Source: Thauera sp.
Lineage (GTDB): Bacteria > Pseudomonadota > Gammaproteobacteria > Burkholderiales > Rhodocyclaceae
DNA: 23,799 bases
Direction of reading: 5' to 3'
Assembly (NCBI GenBank): GCA_023150215.1
Contig: JAKLLJ010000012.1
Coordinates: 1-23,799, forward strand
Each line of letters starts with the position of its first letter. Position 1 is the first letter of the stretch. The position numbers were made by a program, and so were the translations under genes. Below, one piece after another: positions 1 through 9,059 of the stretch. Under the pieces are notes generated by a model, which had not been told where the DNA came from, did not search any database, and saw only the letters and a program-made list of their open reading frames with translations.

Positions 1-579
1 GAGCTCGACGACCCGCAGCTGCGCGAATTCACCGACGTCATCATCGCCGAGGCCGATCGCCTGCAGGACCTGATGAACCGCCTGCTCAGCTCGCACTGCA
101 TGATGCGGCCCGCCACGCTCAACATCCACGACGTGCTCGAGCGCGCCGGCCGCCTGATCGCCGCCGAGTTCCCGGCGATCGAAATTCGCCGCGACTACGA
201 CCTCAGCCTGCCCGAGCTCACCGCCGACCGCGAGCAGCTCATCCAGGCGGTGCTGAACATCGTGCGCAACGCGGCGCAGGCGCTCGAGGGCCGCGGCGAG
301 ATCCGCCTGCGCACCCGGATCGCACGCCAGGTCACCCTGGCCAAGCGGCGCTACAAGCTGGCACTGGAATTGCATGTGATCGACAACGGCCCCGGCATTC
401 CGGCGGAGATCCGCGACCGGATCTTCTATCCGCTGGTCTCGGGGCGCGAAGGCGGCAGCGGGCTGGGCCTGTCGCTGGCGCAGAGTTTCATCGAACAACA
501 CCAAGGCATGATCGAGGTGGACAGCCGCCCGGGGCGCACCTGCTTCACGATCCTGCTGCCGATTACCGAGCGCGCCTGA
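1..579 (+). CDS. ntrB: NtrB-type nitrogen-regulation sensor histidine kinase, 5'-truncated by the window edge
   Basis: This is the C-terminal part of a two-component histidine kinase. The frame is open from base 1, so the first 24 visible codons precede the first internal ATG at 73 and the true start lies outside. The visible part holds the end of the dimerisation helix and a full HATPase domain: an N-box (NIVRNAAQAL), a G1 box (DNGPGIP) and a G2 box (GSGLGLSLAQ). The phosphoacceptor histidine is not in view. The kinase should phosphorylate the response regulator encoded 24 bases downstream; known family members do this in response to the nitrogen state signalled by PII proteins. The NtrB identity rests on pairing with an NtrC-like regulator and on the NtrB-like spacing of the ATPase boxes. 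A different NtrC-family sensor is possible but less likely. Confidence 0.88.
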   Translation, partial: ELDDPQLREFTDVIIAEADRLQDLMNRLLSSHCMMRPATLNIHDVLERAGRLIAAEFPAIEIRRDYDLSLPELTADREQLIQAVLNIVRNAAQALEGRGEIRLRTRIARQVTLAKRRYKLALELHVIDNGPGIPAEIRDRIFYPLVSGREGGSGLGLSLAQSFIEQHQGMIEVDSRPGRTCFTILLPITERA

Positions 580-603
580 GCGCACCACAATAGTGCATAG
601 ACC

Positions 604-2032
<1,429 letters not shown>

Positions 2033-2037
<5 letters not shown>

Positions 2038-2120
2038 TCGCCTGATCGCCTGATCGCCTGATCGCCTGATCGCCTGATCGCCTGATCGCCTGATCGCCTG
2101 ATCGCCTGATCACCTGATCA
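2033..2120. repeat. Octamer tandem repeat (unit CCTGATCG), about 11 copies
   Basis: Eight perfect head-to-tail copies of CCTGATCG occupy 2041-2104. They are preceded by one copy with a single mismatch (CTTGATCG, 2033-2040, containing the ntrC TGA stop) and followed by two copies ending in A (CCTGATCA, 2105-2120). A further degenerate pair (CCGCGATCA) trails into the next repeat. Each unit contains one GATC, so the array is an unusually dense cluster of potential Dam-type sites. The array does not encode a recognisable protein in any frame. Such short tandem arrays usually vary in copy number by replication slippage. Confidence 0.95.
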
Positions 2121-2129
2121 CCGCGATCA

Positions 2130-2240
2130 CCGCGCTGTAGGAGCGCCGGAAGGCGCGAACAAGGTGCGTGCAGCCCGTGATGCCGGTGAGCACAAGCACC
2201 TGCCGCCGCGTTCGCGCCTTCCGGCGCTCCTACAGCGCGG
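2130..2240. repeat. Inverted pair of REP-like elements (perfect 31-bp arms)
   Basis: The left arm (2130-2160) and right arm (2210-2240) are perfect reverse complements over 31 bases, separated by 49 bases. Each arm holds a smaller hairpin, GCGCC-GGAA-GGCGC, preceded by GTAGGA. A GTAG or GTGG tetranucleotide followed by a GC-rich imperfect palindrome is the layout of REP elements in Pseudomonas and relatives, and two REPs in opposite orientation form a BIME-like unit. As RNA the region could form a strong stem downstream of ntrC. REP assignment is by resemblance only; no REP-associated transposase gene is in the window. Confidence 0.82.
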
Positions 2241-2308
2241 TGCGGCAGAGGGTGTGCGATCGCGGTCGCGTCGGCGTCACGGGAGGCGCATGGCGGGCAG
2301 TCTTGGCG

Positions 2309-2314
2309 GATAAT
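2309..2314 (+). promoter_or_regulatory. Candidate -10 element for birA
   Basis: GATAAT matches the sigma70 -10 consensus at five of six positions and lies 28 bases upstream of the TTG chosen as the birA start. No good -35 hexamer is found 16-18 bases upstream, so this is a weak prediction. It argues against starting birA further upstream in the REP element. Confidence 0.3.
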
Positions 2315-2341
2315 GCGCTTTTCGATCTGCATCTCCCGCTC

Positions 2342-3175
2342 TTGTCCTCCATCACCCCGTCCACGCCGTCGGCGAGCGTTTCCGCAACCGAACTGGCCTC
2401 CCTCCTCGGCGCGCTTGCGCACGAGTTCTCCATCGAATGGGTGGACAGTTGCGACTCGACCAACGCCCGCATGGTCGACGCGCCGCCGCCCGCTGACGGC
2501 CGGGTGCATGTACTCGTCGCCGACCGCCAGACGGCCGGGCGCGGTCGCCGCGGACGGCAGTGGCTATCGTGGCAGGGCGCAAGCCTGACCTTCTCGGTGC
2601 TGTGGCGTTTCGAGCCGGGAGCCCCCGCGCCGGCCGGGCTGTCGCTCGCCGCCGGGCTCGCGCTCGCGCGCGCACTCGAACAGCTCGGCGTACAAGGCGT
2701 GCAGCTCAAATGGCCAAACGATGTGCTGGTGCATGGCGACAAGCTCGCCGGCATCCTGGTCGAACTGCTGCCCACACGCGGCCGCCCGCCGGCGGCGGTG
2801 ATCGGCATCGGCCTCAACCTGCGCCTGCCCGCCGATGCGACGATCCCGGGGCAGACCGGCGTCACCGGCCTCGCACACGCGCTGGAGGCGGCACCGCCCT
2901 CACCGCCGGCCGTGCTCGCCACGATCCTCGGCGAGCTCCACCGCCTGTTCGACACCTACGCCGTCGCCGGCTTTCCGGCGCTGCGCGGCGCCTGGGAGCA
3001 ACGCAACGCTTTTGCCGGACTACCGGTCGCGATCGTCGGCGAGGGTGCGACCCAGCTGGGCACCTGCGCCGGGGTCGACGACGATGGCGCGCTGCTGCTG
3101 CGCACCGATTCCGGCTTGCAGCGCATACTCGCCGGCGACGTGTCGCTGCGCCCGCTCGCCGGAGGCCCGCCGTGA
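2342..3175 (+). CDS. birA: Biotin--[acetyl-CoA-carboxylase] ligase, monofunctional (no HTH)
   Basis: Cytoplasmic enzyme that makes biotinyl-5'-AMP and transfers biotin to the lysine of the acetyl-CoA carboxylase carrier protein. The catalytic domain starts at about residue 33 (VDSCDSTNARM), with the biotin/ATP loop GRGRRG near 67-72, then KWPNDVLV and KLAGILVE, and a small C-terminal SH3-like domain. There is no N-terminal helix-turn-helix, so it should not repress biotin genes as E. coli BirA does. The frame stays open upstream to an ATG at 2168, but that extension runs through the REP inverted repeat and resembles no BirA N-terminus. I chose TTG 2342, which gives 277 residues. TTG 2303 is an alternative, and neither has a strong ribosome binding site. 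The stop overlaps the coaX GTG by three bases within GTGA. Confidence 0.88.
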   Translation: MSSITPSTPSASVSATELASLLGALAHEFSIEWVDSCDSTNARMVDAPPPADGRVHVLVADRQTAGRGRRGRQWLSWQGASLTFSVLWRFEPGAPAPAGLSLAAGLALARALEQLGVQGVQLKWPNDVLVHGDKLAGILVELLPTRGRPPAAVIGIGLNLRLPADATIPGQTGVTGLAHALEAAPPSPPAVLATILGELHRLFDTYAVAGFPALRGAWEQRNAFAGLPVAIVGEGATQLGTCAGVDDDGALLLRTDSGLQRILAGDVSLRPLAGGPP

Positions 3176-3918
3176 TCCTGCTGATCGACGCCGGCAACAC
3201 CCGGATCAAGTGGCGGGTGGTCACCCCCGACACCCCGCATGCCGCGCTCGCGGAAGGCGCAGTCGGCCACGCCGAGATCGACATGCTCGCCACCGCCTGC
3301 CGCGCGTGGCCGCCCCTCGTCCGCGCCTTTGGCTGCAACGTCGCCGGCGCGACCGTCGCCGCCCGCATCCGCGCCGCCTGCGCACCGCTGCAGGTCGACT
3401 GGCTGACCCCCGACGCCGCCTGTGCCGGCGTGCGCAACCGCTACGAGTCGCCCGCACGACTCGGTGCCGACCGCTGGGCGGCGCTGATCGGCGCCCGCAA
3501 CACGCATGGCGGGCCCTGCTTGGTGGTGACCGCAGGCACCGCGACCACGGTGGACCTGCTGTCGGCCGCCGGCGAGTTTCTCGGCGGCCTGATCCTGCCG
3601 GGCGTCGAGCTGATGCAGCAGGCACTCGCCCGTGGAACCGCACAACTACCGCTCGCCGAAGGCCGCTTCGCGCTGCAGCCGCGGCGCACGGTGGACGCGA
3701 TCCGCTCCGGCTGCCTGCAGGCCCAGGCCGGTGCCGTCGAGCGCATGTTCCGCCAGATCGCCGATGCGCCCGACGCGCTCTGCCTGCTCGGCGGCGGTGC
3801 AGCCGACACGTTCGTCGACCTGCTCGAGATTCCGCTGCGGCGTACCGACAACCTGGTGCTGACCGGCCTGGGCACTGTCGCCACCCTACCGCTGCAAACC
3901 TTTCGCACCACGCACTGA
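3172..3918 (+). CDS. coaX: Type III pantothenate kinase
   Basis: Catalyses the first step of coenzyme A synthesis, ATP-dependent phosphorylation of pantothenate. Type III enzymes belong to the ASKHA fold, need a monovalent cation and are not feedback-inhibited by CoA. The 248-residue protein has the N-terminal phosphate loop DAGNTRIKW (6-14), the pantothenate-binding GADRWAALIGAR (98-109) and TAGTATTVD (120-128). The GTG start at 3172 overlaps the birA stop, implying translational coupling; birA-coaX is a common pairing in betaproteobacteria. The much longer open frame reaching back to 2560 is only the antiparallel shadow of birA. Together with coaE at 6334 the window encodes the first and last enzymes of CoA synthesis. 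Confidence 0.95.
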   Translation: MILLIDAGNTRIKWRVVTPDTPHAALAEGAVGHAEIDMLATACRAWPPLVRAFGCNVAGATVAARIRAACAPLQVDWLTPDAACAGVRNRYESPARLGADRWAALIGARNTHGGPCLVVTAGTATTVDLLSAAGEFLGGLILPGVELMQQALARGTAQLPLAEGRFALQPRRTVDAIRSGCLQAQAGAVERMFRQIADAPDALCLLGGGAADTFVDLLEIPLRRTDNLVLTGLGTVATLPLQTFRTTH

Positions 3919-3943
3919 CAAACAATACAAGGGAGACCTCACG

Positions 3944-5308
3944 ATGGAAGCCACCCGCATCCTGCTCGACGCCGCCGACATCCCCACCCACTGGTACAAC
4001 GTCGCCGCCGACCTGCCGACGCCGCTTGCGCCGCCGCTCGGCCCCGACGGCAAACCCGCCACCCCCGAGCAGATGGGTGCGATCTTCCCGGGTGCGATTC
4101 TCGAGCAGGAGATGAGCACCGCGCGCTGGATCGCGATCCCCGAGGAAGTGCGCGAGATCTATCGCCTGTGGCGGCCGAGCCCGCTGGTGCGTGCGGTACG
4201 CCTGGAGCAGGCGCTCGGCACGCCGGCGAAGATCTTCTTCAAGTACGAAGGCGTGTCCCCCGCCGGCTCGCACAAGCCCAACTCTGCCGTGCCGCAAGCC
4301 TTCTACAACAAGCAGGCGGGCATCAAGCGCCTAACCACCGAGACCGGCGCCGGCCAGTGGGGCTCATCGATCGCCTTCGCCGGGCAGATGTTCGGGCTGG
4401 AGGTGCGCATCTACATGGTCAAGGTGAGCTACGAGCAGAAGCCCTATCGCCGGCTGATGATGCAGACCTGGGGCGGCGAGGTGTTCGCCAGCCCATCCGC
4501 CATCACCGAGACCGGTCGTCGCCTGCTCGCCGAAGACCCGGATAACCAGGGCTCGCTCGGCATCGCCATCTCCGAGGCGGTGGAAGAGGCCGCAAGCCGC
4601 GCCGACACCAACTACACCCTCGGTTCGGTGCTCAACCACGTCGTGCTGCACCAGAGCATCATCGGCCTCGAGGCGAAGAAGCAGTTCGACAAGATCGGCC
4701 TTTATCCTGACGTGGTGATCGGGCCCTGCGGCGGCGGCTCCAGCTTCGCCGGCATCGCCTTTCCCTTCCTCGCCGACAAGGCGGCGGGCGACAAGCGTGC
4801 CGACGGCCTGCGCTGCGTCGCAGTGGAGCCGACCTCCTGCCCGACGCTGACCAAGGGGCAGTACGCCTACGACTTCGGCGATGCCTCCGGCTTCACGCCG
4901 CTGATGAAGATGTACACCCTCGGCCACGACTTCATGCCGCCAGGCATCCACGCCGGCGGCCTGCGCTACCACGGCGACTCGCCGCTGGTGTCGAACCTGC
5001 TGCACGCCGGCCTGATCGAGGCCGCCGCGGTGCCGCAGCTCGCCACCTTCGAAGCCGGCGTGCAGTTCGCGCGCGCCGAAGGCATCATCCCGGCACCGGA
5101 GTCCTGCCATGCGATTCGCCAGGCGATCGACGAGGCGCTCAAGTGCAAGGCCACCGGCGAGGCGAAGACCATCCTCTTCAATCTCACCGGCCACGGCCAC
5201 TTCGACATGAGCTCCTACGAGCGCTTCTTCTCGGGCAAGCTTGAGGATTACGACTACCCGGAAGAGGCGGTGACGAACTCGCTCGCGCACCTGCCCAAGG
5301 TGGGCTGA
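3944..5308 (+). CDS. trpB2: TrpB2-type tryptophan synthase beta chain-like protein
   Basis: PLP-dependent enzyme of 454 residues, longer than canonical TrpB (about 400) and typical of the TrpB2 subfamily. It contains the PLP-lysine motif PAGSHKPNSA (K111), ETGAGQWG (133-140) and the phosphate-binding GPCGGGSS (260-267). Known members condense indole and serine to tryptophan, often without a TrpA partner, and may salvage indole. No trpA or other trp gene is nearby; the gene follows coaX by 25 bases, with GGGAG ahead of the ATG. The physiological substrate in this organism cannot be read from sequence. Assignment to the TrpB2 family is firm; the indole-salvage role is inferred from the family. 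Confidence 0.9.
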   Translation: MEATRILLDAADIPTHWYNVAADLPTPLAPPLGPDGKPATPEQMGAIFPGAILEQEMSTARWIAIPEEVREIYRLWRPSPLVRAVRLEQALGTPAKIFFKYEGVSPAGSHKPNSAVPQAFYNKQAGIKRLTTETGAGQWGSSIAFAGQMFGLEVRIYMVKVSYEQKPYRRLMMQTWGGEVFASPSAITETGRRLLAEDPDNQGSLGIAISEAVEEAASRADTNYTLGSVLNHVVLHQSIIGLEAKKQFDKIGLYPDVVIGPCGGGSSFAGIAFPFLADKAAGDKRADGLRCVAVEPTSCPTLTKGQYAYDFGDASGFTPLMKMYTLGHDFMPPGIHAGGLRYHGDSPLVSNLLHAGLIEAAAVPQLATFEAGVQFARAEGIIPAPESCHAIRQAIDEALKCKATGEAKTILFNLTGHGHFDMSSYERFFSGKLEDYDYPEEAVTNSLAHLPKVG

Positions 5309-5393
5309 GGGCTGGCGGGGGTGGCCTGGCCGGCTGCGGCTGTGCTCCCCGCCATGGCGGATGCCTTCCCACGAACGCGGCACACATGAACGC

Positions 5394-6248
5394 ATGACGA
5401 TCCTGCGCTTCCTGATCATCCTGCTGCTGGTGCTCAACGCCCTCGCCTTCGCCGCCGTGATGGGCTGGCTCGGAAGCGGGCCGCCTGCCGGCGAGGCCGG
5501 GCGCATCGCCGCGCAGCTGCACCCGGAGCGCATCCGGCTCGCTGGCGAGGCTGCCGGCAGCGGCCTTGCGCCCACGCCGGCAGCAACGCCGCTGGCCGTG
5601 GCCGAGGCCGCGGTGGAGGCCGCCACCGAGCACGCCGCACTGCCCGCTGCACCGCCCCCTTTGGTGCCGGCTGCGCAAGCCCCCGCGGCCGCCGCGAGCA
5701 CGCCCGCGCCAAGCCCCGACCCGGCAGCCGCCGACGAACAGCCCGAGGCCTCTTCCGCGCTGCCCAGCGAGGCCGCCATCGTGCCTGCCCCCTCCCCGGC
5801 GCCGCCGGCACTCTGTCACGCCTGGGGCGAGCTCACCGCCAGCGAGGCCGATCGCGTGACCCAGCGCCTGCGTCGCATCGGCATCACGCCGCTACGCAGC
5901 CGCAGCGAGACGCCCGAGGCGTGGTGGGTCCGCATCCCGCCGCAGCGCAGCCGCGCCGAGGCCGAGCGCAGGGTGGTCGAGCTCAACCTGCGCGGGGTCG
6001 CCGACACCTTCATCGTGCAGGAGGCGGGGCCCACCCAGCATGCGGTATCGCTCGGCCTGTTCAAGACCGAGAACCGTGCCCGCGTGCTGCTCGGCCAGCT
6101 GCGCGCCAAGGGTGTCGACAACGCCGGCATCGAGCCACGCATGACGAGCAGCTATCGCATCCAGGCGAACGTTCCCGCCAACGAGCTGCGCATCGTCGAA
6201 TCGGCAGCACCGGGCCTGCGCGCCAAGCGCCAGGCCTGCACCCGTTGA
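5394..6248 (+). CDS. Membrane-anchored SPOR-domain-like protein
   Basis: Predicted inner-membrane protein of 284 residues with its C-terminus in the periplasm. It has a short N-terminal transmembrane helix (about 5-22, FLIILLLVLNALAFAAVMGW), a low-complexity Ala/Pro linker (about 50-140) and a C-terminal domain with two repeated halves (VRIPPQRSRAEAERRVVEL and VSLGLFKTENRARVLLGQL). That pattern fits SPOR domains, which bind denuded glycan strands at the division septum. The ATG at 5394 puts the hydrophobic helix at the very N-terminus; an ATG at 5361 in the same frame would add a charged leader. The neighbours coaE and zapD include a divisome gene, consistent with but not proving a division role. 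Similar genes in relatives are annotated as hypothetical or SPOR proteins. Confidence 0.7.
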   Translation: MTILRFLIILLLVLNALAFAAVMGWLGSGPPAGEAGRIAAQLHPERIRLAGEAAGSGLAPTPAATPLAVAEAAVEAATEHAALPAAPPPLVPAAQAPAAAASTPAPSPDPAAADEQPEASSALPSEAAIVPAPSPAPPALCHAWGELTASEADRVTQRLRRIGITPLRSRSETPEAWWVRIPPQRSRAEAERRVVELNLRGVADTFIVQEAGPTQHAVSLGLFKTENRARVLLGQLRAKGVDNAGIEPRMTSSYRIQANVPANELRIVESAAPGLRAKRQACTR

Positions 6249-6333
6249 GCGCAGCGTGCCGGTGACGCAATCAGCCCGCGCAAGCCCCCCCTCGAGCGAT
6301 GCCGCGGAGGTGTCCGCAGGCACGGAGAGCGAC

Positions 6334-6957
6334 ATGCCCCCCCTTCCCCGCCGCCCTTATATCGTCGGCCTGACCGGCGGCATCGGCAGCGGCAAAAGCG
6401 CCGCCTCCGAGCATTTCGTCCGCCTCGGGGCGAGCGTGGTCGACACCGACCTGATCGCGCACGCGCTCACCGCGCCTGGCGGCGGCGCGATCGAGGCGCT
6501 GCGCACGGCCTTCGGCGACGCGATGATCGCCGCCGACGGCCGCCTGGACCGCACGGCGATGCGCGCGCTCGCCTTTCGCGAACCGGATGCACGCCGCCGG
6601 CTCGAAGCCATCCTGCACCCGATGATCCGTGCCGAGAGCGCGCGCGAGTGTCTCGCCGCAACCGGCCCCTACGTGATCCTGGCCGTACCGCTGCTGATCG
6701 AGGCGGGCGGCTACCGCGAACGCTGCGATCGCATCTGCGTGGTGGATTGCCCGGAGGCGCTGCAGCACGAGCGCGTGCGCGCGCGCAGCGGACTCGCCGA
6801 TGCGCAGGTGCGCGCCATCATCGACGCCCAGGCCACGCGCACGCAGCGTCTCGCCGCTGCCGACGACGTGATCGACAACGCCGGCACGCTGGCGTCCTTG
6901 CAGGCGCAGGTCGAGCACCTGCACGAAAGCTACCTCGCCGCCGCACGGGCGCGCTGA
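6334..6957 (+). CDS. coaE: Dephospho-CoA kinase
   Basis: Catalyses the last step of coenzyme A synthesis, phosphorylation of the 3'-hydroxyl of dephospho-CoA. The 207-residue protein opens with the P-loop GLTGGIGSGKS (12-22), followed by VVDTDLIAH and the conserved HPMIRAE region. It ends in the expected lid and nucleoside-binding segment. The start at 6334 is preceded by GGAGAG at good spacing; the ATG at 6256 would add a 26-residue unconserved leader. coaE, zapD and yacG in this order is a classic proteobacterial cluster (pilD-coaE-zapD-yacG), here without the prepilin peptidase. Confidence 0.95.
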   Translation: MPPLPRRPYIVGLTGGIGSGKSAASEHFVRLGASVVDTDLIAHALTAPGGGAIEALRTAFGDAMIAADGRLDRTAMRALAFREPDARRRLEAILHPMIRAESARECLAATGPYVILAVPLLIEAGGYRERCDRICVVDCPEALQHERVRARSGLADAQVRAIIDAQATRTQRLAAADDVIDNAGTLASLQAQVEHLHESYLAAARAR

Positions 6958-7027
6958 GCGGCGCGGCGGCCGTCCAGGCGATTGCCCGGCACCGAAACGG
7001 TGCCCGGCCGTGGCCGGAAGGGGCCTG

Positions 7028-7036
7028 TGCTATCAT
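7028..7036 (+). promoter_or_regulatory. Candidate extended -10 promoter element for zapD-yacG
   Basis: TGCTATCAT is an extended -10 (TGn followed by TATCAT, five of six to consensus), 44 bases before the zapD GTG. No recognisable -35 hexamer is present, as is allowed for extended -10 promoters. A short hairpin GGCACCG-AAA-CGGTGCC (6988-7004) just upstream could separate the unit from coaE. Confidence 0.35.
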
Positions 7037-7079
7037 CGGCCGCACAGAAAAAAGGCGCGATACAGGCGGACACGCTGCG

Positions 7080-7835
7080 GTGATTAGCTACGAATATCCT
7101 CTCAACGAGCGCATCCGCACCCTGCTGCGTCTGGAGGACCTGTTCCTCAAGATCGCCCATTTCACGGCCGGCACCGCACCCCAGGATCACCACGTCGCGC
7201 TGCTGAGCATCTTCGAGACCCTGGAAGTCGCCGGTCGCGCCGACCTCAAAGTCGACCTGGTGCAGGAACTCGAACGCCAGCGCCAGATCCTGATGTCCTT
7301 CCGCAACAATCCCGAAATCTCCGAGGAAGCACTCGCCGGCGCGCTCTACGAGATCGAGCAGGCCTCGTCCGGGCTGCTCGCGATGGCGGGCAAGATCGGC
7401 CAGTACCTGCGCGAGAACGAGTGGCTGATGAGCATCCGCAGCCGGGCGGCGATCCCGGGCGGCGTCTGCCAGTTCGACCTGCCCTCCTACCACTACTGGC
7501 TGAACCGCGACCCGGCGGTGCGCCGCGCCGACCTCGACGTCTGGATCCGCCCGATGGCGCCGATCCGCGACGGCATCGAGATCGTGCTTCGCCTGCTGCG
7601 CGCCAGCGGCCGTCCAGACCCTCATCTCGCCCGCGCCGGAGCCTTCCAGCTCACCATGGCAGGACGCACCGCGCAGATGCTGCGCGTGCGCCTTGCGCAA
7701 TCCGAGACCGTGGTACCGGAGATCAGTGCCAACAAGTACGCCCTCAACGTGCGCTTCATGCTGCCCGAAACCATCGCCCGCCCGCGTGTGGCCGAGCGCG
7801 ATGTAGCCTTCGAACTCACCTTCTGCAGCCTGTGA
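7080..7835 (+). CDS. zapD: Cell division protein ZapD
   Basis: Cytoplasmic FtsZ-associated protein that bundles FtsZ protofilaments and stabilises the Z ring. The 251-residue product begins ISYEYPLNERIRTLLRLE after a GTG start; this opening is a hallmark of ZapD, and the length is normal. The helical N-terminal half is followed by the beta-rich half (QFDLPSYHYWL, LDVWIRPM). The same frame is open back to 6648 through coaE, but that extension is a coaE shadow. The gene lies between coaE and yacG as in many proteobacteria, and its stop is followed two bases later by the yacG ATG, so the two are surely cotranscribed. Confidence 0.95.
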   Translation: MISYEYPLNERIRTLLRLEDLFLKIAHFTAGTAPQDHHVALLSIFETLEVAGRADLKVDLVQELERQRQILMSFRNNPEISEEALAGALYEIEQASSGLLAMAGKIGQYLRENEWLMSIRSRAAIPGGVCQFDLPSYHYWLNRDPAVRRADLDVWIRPMAPIRDGIEIVLRLLRASGRPDPHLARAGAFQLTMAGRTAQMLRVRLAQSETVVPEISANKYALNVRFMLPETIARPRVAERDVAFELTFCSL

Positions 7836-7837
7836 GC

Positions 7838-8059
7838 ATGAACGACAAGATCCGCTCGGTGCGCTGCCCCACGTGCGGCAAGGCGGTGGAATGGAAGCCG
7901 GAAAGCCGCTGGCGCCCGTTCTGCTCGGCGCGCTGCCGCCAGATCGACCTCGGCGCCTGGGCTTCCGAAGGCTACCGCGTGCCCGCCTCGCCCCCCGACG
8001 CTGCACTCGACGACATCGATTACCAGGCACCGGGCACGGGCGAAATCCGCCGCTGCTGA
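7838..8059 (+). CDS. yacG: DNA gyrase inhibitor / zinc-binding protein YacG
   Basis: Small 73-residue zinc protein that in E. coli binds GyrB and inhibits DNA gyrase. It carries the four zinc cysteines in the expected C-x2-C (C10, C13: RCPTCGK) and C-x3-C (C29, C33: FCSARC) arrangement, with the conserved RPFCSARCR and IDLGAW segments between them and an acidic tail. It starts two bases after the zapD stop. A longer frame covering it from 7421 is a zapD shadow. Confidence 0.93.
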   Translation: MNDKIRSVRCPTCGKAVEWKPESRWRPFCSARCRQIDLGAWASEGYRVPASPPDAALDDIDYQAPGTGEIRRC

Positions 8060-8108
8060 GCCTGCCGGTCGCCGCGGCACGGCGCGGAAACGGTGCACGC
8101 AGCCGGGC

Positions 8109-9059
8109 TCAGGTGCCCCGGGCACCCCACACGCCGCGGATCGCGGCGATCCCATGCGCCCCCGCGTCGCGCGCACGCGCCATGTCCTCGCCGCCCAGGC
8201 CGCCGAGCGCAAACACCGGCAAGGGCAGGTGCGCGACGCGATCACCGAATCCCTGCCAGCCGATCGCCGGCTGCCCCGGGTGGCTCAGCGTCGGCAGCAC
8301 CGGCCCGAGCAGGGCATAATCCAGCCCGAGCGCCGCCGCATGTTCGAGTTCGGCGCGGTCGTGGCAGGAGGCGCCGACCCAGGTGAAATCGGGCCGCACT
8401 TGCGTCGCCATCAGCCGCCGTGCCGGCAGGTGCAGACCATCCGCAGCGATGCGCCGGGCGAGCGCCACATCGTCGTTGATCAGCAGCAGGCCGCCGTGCG
8501 CGCGCACGCGTGCCTGCGCCGCGCGCGCGAAACGTTCGCGCCCACCATCGTCCATCGCGGTCTCGCGCAGTTGCACCAGACGCAAGCCGCCCGCGAGCGC
8601 CGCGTCGAGGGCGGCGAGCTGGGCGTCGATGCCGATCTCGGTCGCATCGGTGATGCCCATCGTGCGCGGCAGGCGCAGCGCCTTCAGGATCGGGCCGTTG
8701 GCCGGCAGCATCGGCGCGCGCCAGGGCCCCTCGGGGCGCACCCAGGCGAGCACGCTGTGCACTCGGTCGGCGAGCTCACCCTCCCACGCCGCGACCTCGA
8801 AGAAGTGCAGGCGCACATGGGCGTGTTCATAGAGATGCTCGCGGCACAGCCACGGCCGCAGGTGGGTGACACGGATGCCGAGCTCCTCGTCGAGCTCGCG
8901 GATCAGCGCCTGGACAGGCTCTTCGCCAGGCTCGACCTTGCCGCCGGGAAACTCCCAGTAGCCCGCATACACGGTGTCCGATGCGCGCTGCCCGATCAGG
9001 TAGCTGCCGTCGGCACGCAGCAACACCCCGGCGGCGACTTCGACCCGCTTGCGCGTCAT
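8109..9059 (-). CDS. mutT: Nudix hydrolase fused to a thiamine phosphate synthase-like domain
   Basis: Two-domain protein of 316 residues. The N-terminal Nudix domain (about 1-128) has a perfect Nudix box from G40 to I62 (G-x5-E-x7-REL-x-EE-x-GI) and resembles MutT, which hydrolyses oxidised dGTP to keep it out of DNA. The C-terminal domain (about 130-316) has the TIM-barrel features of ThiE/TenI proteins: QLRETAMD, LLINDDVALARRIAADGLHLP, DYALLGPVLPT and PVFALGGL. This fusion is known in beta- and gammaproteobacteria; the activity of the second half is not settled and I cannot assign a substrate. The ATG overlaps the stop of the upstream ATPase gene as ATGA, so the two are translationally coupled. 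It converges on yacG with a 49-base gap. Confidence 0.92.
   Translation of the reverse strand: MTRKRVEVAAGVLLRADGSYLIGQRASDTVYAGYWEFPGGKVEPGEEPVQALIRELDEELGIRVTHLRPWLCREHLYEHAHVRLHFFEVAAWEGELADRVHSVLAWVRPEGPWRAPMLPANGPILKALRLPRTMGITDATEIGIDAQLAALDAALAGGLRLVQLRETAMDDGGRERFARAAQARVRAHGGLLLINDDVALARRIAADGLHLPARRLMATQVRPDFTWVGASCHDRAELEHAAALGLDYALLGPVLPTLSHPGQPAIGWQGFGDRVAHLPLPVFALGGLGGEDMARARDAGAHGIAAIRGVWGARGT

Noticed and set aside
5313..5353. GGCGGGG/CCCCGCC inverted repeat between trpB2 and the SPOR-like gene
   Set aside because: The 27-base loop and lack of a T-run make a terminator or regulatory fold unconvincing.
4364..5779. 471-residue open frame on the minus strand opposite the trpB2 and SPOR genes
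   Set aside because: It is an antisense frame kept open by high GC and C-ending codons; it matches no family, and the opposite strand has two well-supported genes.
6988..7004. Hairpin GGCACCG-AAA-CGGTGCC after coaE as a rho-independent terminator
   Set aside because: The stem is only 7 bp and no T-run follows.
8070..8084. Hairpin CGCCG-CGGCA-CGGCG between convergent yacG and the Nudix fusion as a bidirectional terminator
   Set aside because: A 5-bp GC stem without a T-run is expected by chance at this base composition.
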